Assembly: GCA_030830595.1 (NCBI GenBank)
Contig: JAURMS010000365.1
Span: forward strand, 1-6,883
Direction: 5' to 3'
DNA length: 6,883 bases
Source: Gammaproteobacteria bacterium
Lineage (GTDB): Bacteria > Pseudomonadota > Gammaproteobacteria > Steroidobacterales > Steroidobacteraceae
Part shown: one piece after another, positions 1 to 6,085 of the stretch
Numbering within the stretch: position 1 is the stretch's first letter
Layout of the letters: each line of letters starts with the position of its first letter
Notes under the pieces: model-generated
What the model saw: only the letters and a program-made list of their open reading frames with translations
What the model was told of the DNA's origin: nothing
The model's database searches: none
Made by a program: the position numbers and the translations under genes

Positions 1-1433
1 GCAAACGGACCTGCCACCGCCAATGAGCCGACCTCGAGGGGCACATCCACGTACTGCAGGCGCAGCACGTCCCGACCCCGGCTGAACAAGGGCGCCAGCC
101 CGGCGTAGAAAAAGCCCAGCCAGCCCGCGACTTCACAGGCGAGATCGGTGTTGGGGTCTTCGAGGCACAGGTCGAGGTAAATCACCCGCGTTCCGGAGCG
201 GCGCACGAGTTCGTCGCGAGCAGCGCGTAAGCGGTGTGAGATGTCCTCGCCACAGCGGCTGACCTCGATCAGGCCGAAATCCGCCATGCCAACGAAGATA
301 ACGCTCAATTCAGATTCCGGCGGGGGCGGCGCAGGGGCCAGCGGCTGCACCTCGATCTCACACCCCTGGTAGGTCCTGGCCAGCATCTCGCGGTGGCGCT
401 CCGGCAAGTGAACCTTCCGCAGCGCCGGCTTGGTGAGCGGCTGCAGGTAGAGCAACACGCTGGTTCGGTCTCCGCCCGCCTTGTCGATGGACTTGAGTTC
501 CATGTTGACGCCCACCATGGCCAGGCTGACGGCACAGGCACGGGCGCCAAGCTTTTCATTCGCTTTCTGCGAGTAAAGATGGGCCATGGTCGGCTGGCTG
601 AATACGGCCAGCAACCCCTCCTCGGCGGCCTGCTGCTCGGTGAAGCTGCGCATGCGTTCCATGAGGCTGCGACCGCGGTGAGAGGGATCTACCACGGCCT
701 TGCCCAACTCCCCCGTCGCGCAACTGCCGTCGCCGAGCTTGCCGAAACTTTTGACGTCGAGCGCATAGTGGCCGACCACCTCACCCCCAAGGGTGGTGGC
801 CACCACGGACATCACGTAGCCGCCCTGGTTGAGCTCACGAATGCGCTCTGGTACGTAAAAATCATCAACGGGATAACTGAACCCATAGGTGCGATACATT
901 GCCCGCGCAATGCGCGGCCAGTCACCGGGCTCGGACGCGCGGCGGATGACGTACTCCTGTTCGGGTGCCAGCGGTGCCTGCTCGTTGAATTGAGGTAGAG
1001 CCGAGTGGCCGTCGGTGGCCACGATGTCGAGCACAGGTCGATCGAAGGACAGCTTGAGCCGGTTACCCCCACGCCCCAAGGGCTGCCACTCGGCGCGGTC
1101 GGCAATGGCACGGATCAGGCGCTGGCCCACACTTTCGGGATCCTCCTCCGTAGCCGAATCAGCGGGTAACGGCGGAATTTCTCGATCGTCGAAGCGGATC
1201 TCCAGGGCCAGCGGTGACAGGCTGGCTTCGATGCGGACCCGCGAATCGCCCGCAGCGTCTGCCCTGTCCAGGATGAGGACGAACGCTTCCTCGCAGACCA
1301 GTTCGATCCTGTCGAGCTGGGCCCCTGAAAACCCTGCCTGCGCCCCCAGGGCACGGGCATGCGACTGGACCAGGGGCACTGCCTCCCCTACCACGGGCAC
1401 CTCGAGCAGGAATTCATGGTTCATGACATCCAT
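1..1433 (-). CDS. RsbW-like ATPase domain fused to GNAT acetyltransferase (partial, C-terminus outside window)
   Basis: An open frame runs without a stop from ATG 1433 off the left edge, giving 477 visible residues. Residues 1-130 resemble the RsbW/SpoIIAB anti-sigma kinase fold: helix IELVCEEAF (43-51), a G1-like strand ending FDDREIP (81-87), and a G2/G3-like stretch VGQRLIRAIAD (102-112) followed by GGNRLKL (122-128). The N-box Asn is replaced by Leu53 and the G1 glycine by Glu85, so ATP binding is doubtful. Residues about 160-315 form a GNAT domain with an acetyl-CoA loop, VVDPSHRGRS (247-256). After a proline linker (367-372), residues 375-477 form a further alpha/beta region ending in GWLGFFYAGL and RLQYVDV, as I recall from other RsbW-GNAT fusions. 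No signal peptide, so cytoplasmic. Relatives often sit near STAS anti-anti-sigma or PP2C phosphatase genes; none is visible here. Only a weak Shine-Dalgarno (CGGG) precedes ATG 1433; ATG 1424 is an alternative. Domain calls are from memory; substrate unknown. Confidence 0.82.
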   Translation of the reverse strand, partial: MDVMNHEFLLEVPVVGEAVPLVQSHARALGAQAGFSGAQLDRIELVCEEAFVLILDRADAAGDSRVRIEASLSPLALEIRFDDREIPPLPADSATEEDPESVGQRLIRAIADRAEWQPLGRGGNRLKLSFDRPVLDIVATDGHSALPQFNEQAPLAPEQEYVIRRASEPGDWPRIARAMYRTYGFSYPVDDFYVPERIRELNQGGYVMSVVATTLGGEVVGHYALDVKSFGKLGDGSCATGELGKAVVDPSHRGRSLMERMRSFTEQQAAEEGLLAVFSQPTMAHLYSQKANEKLGARACAVSLAMVGVNMELKSIDKAGGDRTSVLLYLQPLTKPALRKVHLPERHREMLARTYQGCEIEVQPLAPAPPPPESELSVIFVGMADFGLIEVSRCGEDISHRLRAARDELVRRSGTRVIYLDLCLEDPNTDLACEVAGWLGFFYAGLAPLFSRGRDVLRLQYVDVPLEVGSLAVAGPF

Positions 1434-1441
1434 GGTACCCG

Positions 1442-1459
1442 GTTTTGGCGAGCCAAAAC
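1442..1459. repeat. Short palindrome just upstream of the RsbW-GNAT start
   Basis: GTTTTGGC (1442-1449) and GCCAAAAC (1452-1459) are perfect inverted arms around a GA centre. It lies 8 nt upstream of ATG 1433 and directly downstream of the GC-rich terminator hairpin. It could be an operator, a leader hairpin that limits ribosome access, or a second part of the terminator. The arms are certain; the role is inference. Confidence 0.5.
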
Positions 1460-1464
1460 GACGA

Positions 1465-1489
1465 CGGGGGCGCCCGCTGGACGCCCCCG
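1465..1489 (-). terminator. Probable intrinsic terminator of the metalloprotease gene
   Basis: The arms CGGGGGCGCCC (1465-1475) and GGACGCCCCCG (1479-1489) pair over 11 bp with one C/A mismatch around a 3-nt loop. The hairpin lies 30 nt past the protease stop codon. On the minus strand it is followed by TCGTCGTTTT, a broken T-run, so it is a strong hairpin with an imperfect U-tract. It should separate protease transcription from the downstream RsbW-GNAT gene. Confidence 0.65.
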
Positions 1490-1519
1490 CCTTGAGGTTA
1501 CCTACAACTCGGTGGTCGG

Positions 1520-3412
1520 CTAGCGCTTCCTGCCGCCCTTGCCGCCACCCTTGCCACCGCCGCCGACGCTCACCGAGAAAGCAGTGGCTCCTGCGCCATT
1601 GATGGTGCCGCAACTGCTGATGGCCGAGCAGGCCGCCTGGACCCAGGCCGAATTGGCTGACTCGCCAATCGCCTGCACACGGTAGCGGTAGGTCCCGGAG
1701 GACAGCACTTCCGCCATCGAGGTCAGGTTCGCAGCAACATTCATGGTGGTGGTAGAGCCCCAGCGGGAGCGCTTCGAATTCCAGGTTTCACGCACGACTT
1801 GATACCCCGTTTCATTGCTTGAGTCAGCCCAGCCCACCGTCAGGGTCGCCGTGTTGGCATCCCAACTCACCGAGGCCGGCTCCGGATTGGAGGGCGGCGG
1901 CGGCGGCGCGAGGGTGGAGACCGAGACCGTATTGGTGTACCCGGAGTTGCCCGACCCGTTGTAAGCCACCACGCGATAGGTGTAGAGCGTATTGCCGGCG
2001 AGGCCCGTGTTGCTGAAGCTGGTCGCGTTGGCAGCCAGGGTAGCGATGGTGGTGTAGTTGCCGGACGTCGCGCGCTCTACCCGGTAGCCCGACTCATCGC
2101 TGGCATTGTCCGTCCAGGCAAGATCGATTCGGCTGGAGGACAATGCCTGGCCGATCAGGTTGGTCGGCGACACCGGCGGCGTGCTGTTGCTGCTGCGGAA
2201 CGCCGCCTTGGACGCGGCGGTATTGTTCATGGAACGGGCGTTGTCAGCCGAGTTGGCTGCATCCACCTCGTAGGCAATGCCCATCTGGGCGGCATTGTTG
2301 TAGAAGATGCTCGGGTTGGAAAAATAATTCACTCGCCCGGTGCCGGAACAGCTATAGGCCATTACCGTGCGGAAGACCTGACCATTGGCGAGTTCAGGGA
2401 AATCGCAGGTGCGGTAACCGTAGCTGTAGGGATAGGCCGGAGTTGAGCCAGCGCTTAGGCGATCATGATGATTGCCCTGGTTGTGGCCCAGCTCATGGGC
2501 CAGGGTGTGGCCCGACAGGCAGGAAGGATCCGTCAGGCTGAAGGCGTAGCTCGCAGACGAGTTCAGCCAACCGCGGCCGCACACGTCGCTCTGCTTGGAA
2601 ATCAGGGCCACGAAATCCGCACCCAACGAGTCGCGAAGGGGATGAATCTCGTCCATCTTGCCATCGGTGGTGCCGCGAAGATCGTTCAGTACCTGGCTAG
2701 AGTCGGCCGGATCCTCGGTGTACTGGGTGAGCGTCATGCCGACCAGGTTCATCTGGATGTTGACATTGCTGTTCTGATAGCCCGTGTTCATGGCCGCCAC
2801 GGCATTCACGATGCGGGTTTGCAAGTTGCTCTCGCTACCGGCCCAGCTAACTGCCGCCGGGGTGTACACCACCAGCAGGTCCTGGACGATCGGCTCGGCC
2901 ACGGTGGCCGTCGGGAACGCGTCCGCGGATGCTTCGCCAGCAGCGGGATCGGATCCGTCGCTGATCTCACCCTCTGGCATGAACTTGCTCTCGTCCACCT
3001 TGTAGACGACGACCTGCCCGCCTCCGCGAGACTCGATCTCGTAGATGTCCGCCCCGTGATAAACGAAGCCGTGCACGTTGCCGCGGAAGGAGGTCACCGA
3101 GAACAGGCTGCCCGGTTGACCATCGAACTCGCCGACCCAGCTGCGCTCGCCGCGCTTGCCGACAAATTCCTGCTGCCGACTGGCGACCAGGGTCTTGCCA
3201 CCCGGCACGGTCAGTTCAAGACGACCGGCGTCGAGTGCCGCCGCGTTGAACCGCCCCTGCACGGCCTGGCCAGCAAAGGCTCGCTCCGGCAGGCGGATGC
3301 TGGGGGCTGCGGCCCCGTCCAGCAACAAAGCCTTGCTGGAGGCTGGTGCAGCGCCAGCACTGGTGGTGGCAATGACAGCGGCAATGGCCGCCAGCAGCGT
3401 GAGGTTTTTCAA
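1520..3412 (-). CDS. Secreted metzincin (reprolysin-like) zinc metalloprotease with two FN3 domains
   Basis: Predicted 630-residue exported endoprotease, numbered from TTG 3412. Residues 1-24 are a typical Sec signal peptide (MKN start, hydrophobic core, AGA/APA cleavage region). Residues 25-175 look like a propeptide, with no cysteine to act as a cysteine switch. The catalytic domain (about 176-407) has the full metzincin site HELGHNQGNHHD (306-317): His306, His310 and His316 bind zinc, Glu307 is the general base. The Met-turn VMAYS has Met351. Four cysteines in this domain (278, 298, 336, 355) could form two disulfides. FN3 domains follow at about 412-502 and 508-597, joined by a proline run; a pair Cys595/Cys601 comes next. 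The protein ends in a Gly/Lys/Arg tail (617-630). It resembles the M12B/M72 (peptidyl-Asp) proteases; the exact family is uncertain. The start is set by SD GGGAG at 3420-3424; an in-frame TTG at 3475 would add 21 residues. It lies 151 nt downstream of the M20 gene. Confidence 0.9.
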   Translation of the reverse strand: MKNLTLLAAIAAVIATTSAGAAPASSKALLLDGAAAPSIRLPERAFAGQAVQGRFNAAALDAGRLELTVPGGKTLVASRQQEFVGKRGERSWVGEFDGQPGSLFSVTSFRGNVHGFVYHGADIYEIESRGGGQVVVYKVDESKFMPEGEISDGSDPAAGEASADAFPTATVAEPIVQDLLVVYTPAAVSWAGSESNLQTRIVNAVAAMNTGYQNSNVNIQMNLVGMTLTQYTEDPADSSQVLNDLRGTTDGKMDEIHPLRDSLGADFVALISKQSDVCGRGWLNSSASYAFSLTDPSCLSGHTLAHELGHNQGNHHDRLSAGSTPAYPYSYGYRTCDFPELANGQVFRTVMAYSCSGTGRVNYFSNPSIFYNNAAQMGIAYEVDAANSADNARSMNNTAASKAAFRSSNSTPPVSPTNLIGQALSSSRIDLAWTDNASDESGYRVERATSGNYTTIATLAANATSFSNTGLAGNTLYTYRVVAYNGSGNSGYTNTVSVSTLAPPPPPSNPEPASVSWDANTATLTVGWADSSNETGYQVVRETWNSKRSRWGSTTTMNVAANLTSMAEVLSSGTYRYRVQAIGESANSAWVQAACSAISSCGTINGAGATAFSVSVGGGGKGGGKGGRKR

Positions 3413-3419
3413 ATGCGTT

Positions 3420-3424
3420 CTCCC
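3420..3424 (-). promoter_or_regulatory. Ribosome binding site supporting the TTG 3412 start
   Basis: GGGAG on the minus strand lies 7 nt before TTG 3412, and the codons after it read MKN followed by a standard hydrophobic signal core. The competing TTG 3475 also has a GGGGA 7 nt upstream (3483-3487), but it would add a 21-residue N-region. The signal peptide fits the shorter form better. Confidence 0.5.
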
Positions 3425-3483
3425 GATCCCTATAACGGAGGTTGATGGATTTTTGGATCGGGGCGAGTGACGCAAAGCACATT

Positions 3484-3513
3484 CCCCTTGAGGCGCTATT
3501 GAATCCTCAGGGG
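3484..3513 (-). terminator. Weak hairpin between the M20 peptidase and metalloprotease genes
   Basis: CCCCTTGAGG (3484-3493) and CCTCAGGGG (3505-3513) pair with one bulged T around an 11-nt loop. The hairpin lies about 50 nt past the M20 stop codon on the minus strand. No clean T-run follows (GTGCTTTG), so it may be an attenuating or mRNA-stabilising structure rather than a true terminator. If transcription reads through, the two protease genes could share an mRNA. Confidence 0.35.
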
Positions 3514-3563
3514 ATGACTCTCGCTATGCGGGTTTTCCGCAAGGCAAGGCTTTTACATATTAC

Positions 3564-4970
3564 CTAGCGGGACGACAGTTCCCGGAACAGGCTGAGGTAG
3601 AACCTGATGCCAGGCGCGATGTTCCTCAACGGAATCCGCTCATTGAGGCCGTGGGAATAATCCTCGGAGTCCTTGGTAAAGGTCGCACTGGCCGAGTAGC
3701 TCGCCACGCCGAGCGCCCGATACCACATGGAATCCGATGCGCCCGAGCTTTGTGCCGGCACGATCGGCACCCTGCCCCAACTCGCAGCCAGGGCGTTTTC
3801 AACGGCCTTCAGGTAATCAGGATCGAGTGGAGAGGCTGGTGCCTCCACCGACATGTCGCCGGTGAAGTTACTGAACCGCACATCAGGGACAGCGGCGACC
3901 TCCTGAAGCTCGGCTTGCACGGAAGCAATGCTTCGCCCAGGAAAGATGCGGCAGTTGACGATCGCCGTGGCCCGCTGCGGTAGCGCATTCTCCGCATGCC
4001 CGCCCTTGACCATGGTGGGCACACAGGTGGTCGCTATACGCCCGATCATGGCCGGATCTGCGCGCAGGAGGTCGATCGCCTTCTTATCACCTGGGTCTTC
4101 GGCAAACGTCCGCATGGCAGCAGCCAGCGCGGGATCCGACTGGAAGGCCGACGCTTCCCTGAAATAGGCGCGGGTAATCTCGTTCACCTCCGGGGCAAAT
4201 CGATGGGCACCGATCCGGGCCAGCACCAGGGAGAGCTGCGTGATGGCGTTGTCAGCGCGCGGCATGGAGCTGTGCCCGCCCGGGTTGGTGACTTCCAGCT
4301 GGAAATCCACGTAGGTCTTCTCGGCGCCCTGCAGGCTCCAGTACGCAGGCTCTCCCGTCGCCTCATCGAGGGTGCCGGAGGCACCATCGACGTTCAGGAC
4401 CATCCTGGCTTCCGATAGTCGCTGTGCGATGACCTGGGAGGTGGCCATGGTGGTCTCCTCATCACCCGAGAAGGCGATGACCAGCCCACGCTGCGGCCGG
4501 TAACCGCTGCGCCTGAGCTCGATCAGGGCAGCCACGGCGAGCGCAGCATCGAACTTCGTGTCGCTCGCGCCGCGCCCGAAGAGGTAGCCATCCTCTATGA
4601 CCGGGGTGAAGGGATCACGCTCCCAGTCGGCGGGATCGGCCTCGACAACATCCATGTGGGCAGAAATGACGATCGGCCCCAGTTCCGGGTTAGCGCCCGG
4701 CCACGTAGCGATCAAGTAAGCGGTGTCCTCGAAAGGCACCACGTCGACGTCTTGCTCCTTCCACCCGGCCTGCCGAAGGGCGCCGGCAAACAAGTCCGCA
4801 ACCTGATGCGTCTGGTTGTCCGGCCCCCGGACAGACCGCATGGCGATGGCCGACTGGGAGAGAGACAGGGCCTGTCCCTCTGCAATGTTGTAATCAGCGG
4901 AGTCCGCCGTCGCCGATAGACTGGTTCCGATGGCCATCCCGATCAAAGCGGCCCAACAGTGTTTGAACAT
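3564..4970 (-). CDS. Exported M20-family zinc metallopeptidase
   Basis: A 468-residue protein with an N-terminal signal peptide (about 1-22, cleavage near SATA) and no lipobox, so probably periplasmic or secreted. All M20 metal-site residues are present in order: His105 and Asp107 in SAHMDVV, bridging Asp137 in GRGASDTK, catalytic Glu171 and ligand Glu172 in SGDEET, Asp195 in LNVDGAS, and His440 in DYSHGLNER. GGHSS (231-235) belongs to the lid/dimerisation domain inserted in the catalytic fold. Length and motif order fit the M20 carboxypeptidase/dipeptidase group (carboxypeptidase S-like). Substrate cannot be read from sequence; it likely removes single residues from peptides or hydrolyses N-acyl amino acids using two zinc ions. 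ATG 4970 is preceded by a strong SD, GGGAGGG (4974-4980). It is first in a same-strand pair with the metalloprotease, which suggests shared use in protein scavenging. Confidence 0.93.
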   Translation of the reverse strand: MFKHCWAALIGMAIGTSLSATADSADYNIAEGQALSLSQSAIAMRSVRGPDNQTHQVADLFAGALRQAGWKEQDVDVVPFEDTAYLIATWPGANPELGPIVISAHMDVVEADPADWERDPFTPVIEDGYLFGRGASDTKFDAALAVAALIELRRSGYRPQRGLVIAFSGDEETTMATSQVIAQRLSEARMVLNVDGASGTLDEATGEPAYWSLQGAEKTYVDFQLEVTNPGGHSSMPRADNAITQLSLVLARIGAHRFAPEVNEITRAYFREASAFQSDPALAAAMRTFAEDPGDKKAIDLLRADPAMIGRIATTCVPTMVKGGHAENALPQRATAIVNCRIFPGRSIASVQAELQEVAAVPDVRFSNFTGDMSVEAPASPLDPDYLKAVENALAASWGRVPIVPAQSSGASDSMWYRALGVASYSASATFTKDSEDYSHGLNERIPLRNIAPGIRFYLSLFRELSSR

Positions 4971-5023
4971 TTACCCTCCCGGTCATGGCAAAGCAGAGCG
5001 CGACGAAACGGCAAGCACCGTTG

Positions 5024-5066
5024 TTTCGAATGCGCCTTTACTCACCCGAGGCGGCGGTATTCGAAA
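5024..5066. repeat. Inverted repeat in the leader region of the M20 gene
   Basis: TTTCGAAT (5024-5031) and ATTCGAAA (5059-5066) are perfect 8-bp inverted arms 27 nt apart, 54-96 nt upstream of the M20 start. They could be an operator for a dimeric regulator or a leader-RNA stem. Each arm contains the self-palindrome TTCGAA, so two separate sites are also possible. I found no convincing promoter for the M20 gene in 4971-5118. Confidence 0.35.
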
Positions 5067-5093
5067 TCAATAAACTACTCAAAGTCTCGTTTA

Positions 5094-5114
5094 TAAATAT
5101 ATGTTTTAAATATA
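5094..5114. repeat. AT-rich patch with tandem 8-bp direct repeats
   Basis: TAAATATA occurs at 5094-5101 and again at 5107-5114, start points 13 bp apart. The stretch 5085-5118 is strikingly AT-rich in an otherwise GC-rich window. It follows the tRNA-Ser 3' end directly. It probably holds promoter elements of the M20 gene and/or the tRNA transcription end; no single promoter assignment stands out. Confidence 0.35.
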
Positions 5115-5118
5115 CTAT

Positions 5119-5208
<90 letters not shown>

Positions 5209-5229
5209 GCGGCCGGTCCTGGCGTTGGA

Positions 5230-5258
5230 ATTGTCCGGACTGCGTGGGCGCGCCGCAA
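5230..5258 (-). promoter_or_regulatory. Candidate sigma-70 promoter for tRNA-Ser
   Basis: On the minus strand TTGCGG (5253-5258) and GACAAT (5230-5235) are separated by exactly 17 bp, matching the consensus at 3/6 and 4/6 positions. The -10 element ends 21 nt before the mature tRNA 5' end, leaving room for a short leader removed by RNase P. Confidence 0.4.
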
Positions 5259-5295
5259 GCAGTTTAGGGAACCACCCTGTCAGCGACCTGTCGAA

Positions 5296-5324
5296 TTGAC
5301 CTGAAAATTTTTTCGTGTTTTAGT
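5296..5324 (+). promoter_or_regulatory. Candidate sigma-70 promoter for yccA
   Basis: TTGACC (5296-5301; 5/6 consensus) and TTTAGT (5319-5324; 4/6) are separated by 17 bp that include an A/T run. The start codon at 5360 follows 35 nt later, with SD AGGAG at 5345-5349. TAGTAT at 5321-5326 is an alternative -10. The region 5209-5359 otherwise holds only the divergent tRNA promoter. Confidence 0.5.
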
Positions 5325-5359
5325 ATTCCACAAGTTGTTGATTTAGGAGCACAAGCTAC

Positions 5360-6046
5360 ATGGATCGCTACTCAGGTACCCCGCAGGTTCGAACCCAGAC
5401 GATCGAGGCTCCGGCCTCCGCACTGCTCGCCAACCGAGTACTGAAGAACACCTATCTTTTGTTGGCGGCCACGCTGGGCTTTTCCGCCGTGACGGCCGGG
5501 CTGGCCATGGCCTTCAATCTGCCGCATCCAGGGATGATCATTACCCTGGTCGGCTACTTTGGCCTGCTGTTTGCCGTGCATAAGACCGCCAACAGCGCCA
5601 TGGGTCTCCTGTTCGTGTTCGCCCTGACCGGTTTCATGGGCTACACCCTTGGGCCGATCATCAGCGCCTACCTGCAGTTCGTCCCGAATGGCCACAACGT
5701 GGTGCTGAACGCTTTCGCCATCACCGCGATCACCTTCGTAGGGCTGTCCGCCTATGCCGTGCGCAGCGGCAAGCGGTTCTCCTTCATGGGCGGGTTCCTG
5801 TTCGTCGGCATCATTGCCGCCTTCCTGTTGGGCCTCGCCGCCTTCTTCTTCGAGCTGAGCGGCCTGGCCCTGGCCGTGTCTGCCATGTTCGTACTGCTGA
5901 TGTCCGGCCTGATCCTGTACCAGACCGGTGAGATCATCCACGGCGGCGAGACAAACTACATTCTCGCCACCGTGACGCTGTACGTGAGCATCTTCAACCT
6001 GTTCACCAGCCTCCTGCACCTGCTGGGTTTTGCCGGCGAAGACTGA
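5360..6046 (+). CDS. yccA: YccA-type Bax inhibitor-1 family inner-membrane protein
   Basis: A 228-residue protein with about seven hydrophobic helices (near 30-52, 57-74, 80-100, 112-134, 143-162, 165-188, 199-222) and a hydrophilic N-terminus. It is close to E. coli YccA as I remember it: RVLKNTYLLLA near the N-terminus, TGFMGYTLGPI (90-100), IIHGGETNY (192-200), TLYVS and a final LLGFAGED. Length agrees with the E. coli protein (about 219). Known role of the family: YccA interacts with the membrane protease FtsH and limits its attack on stalled SecY translocons. The two Asp residues proposed as a pH sensor in Bacillus YetJ are not present (Gln188 and Ser210 at the matching places); E. coli YccA also lacks them. 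The gene has its own promoter candidate and SD AGGAG 10 nt before ATG 5360, and converges on serS. Confidence 0.95.
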   Translation: MDRYSGTPQVRTQTIEAPASALLANRVLKNTYLLLAATLGFSAVTAGLAMAFNLPHPGMIITLVGYFGLLFAVHKTANSAMGLLFVFALTGFMGYTLGPIISAYLQFVPNGHNVVLNAFAITAITFVGLSAYAVRSGKRFSFMGGFLFVGIIAAFLLGLAAFFFELSGLALAVSAMFVLLMSGLILYQTGEIIHGGETNYILATVTLYVSIFNLFTSLLHLLGFAGED

Positions 6047-6054
6047 TCGCGCGC

Positions 6055-6085
6055 GACCGGCTCAGGCCTGGGGCTTGAGCCGGTC
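6055..6085. terminator. Hairpin shared by the convergent yccA and serS 3' ends
   Basis: GACCGGCTCA (6055-6064) and TGAGCCGGTC (6076-6085) are perfect 10-bp arms. The inner bases can add a G-U and three G-C pairs around a 3-nt loop. The right arm and loop encode the last SerRS residues, and the left arm contains the serS stop codon. No T-run follows on either strand, so a bidirectional intrinsic terminator is plausible but not textbook; an RNA 3'-end stabiliser is the alternative. Confidence 0.5.

Noticed and set aside
393..998. 201-residue plus-strand ORF, plus 1015-1602 plus and 812-1111 minus
   Set aside because: All overlap the single long minus-strand RsbW-GNAT frame (1433 to the left edge), which carries recognisable domains. 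The shadow frames show none.
2465..3445. 326-residue plus-strand ORF opposite the metalloprotease
   Set aside because: It is antisense to a gene with clear signal peptide, metzincin site and FN3 domains. Its translation shows no recognisable motif, and long antisense frames are common in GC-rich DNA.
5372..6019. 215-residue minus-strand ORF opposite yccA
   Set aside because: Its Gln/Gly/Glu/His-rich composition is the mirror of a hydrophobic membrane protein read in reverse; yccA on the other strand is unambiguous.
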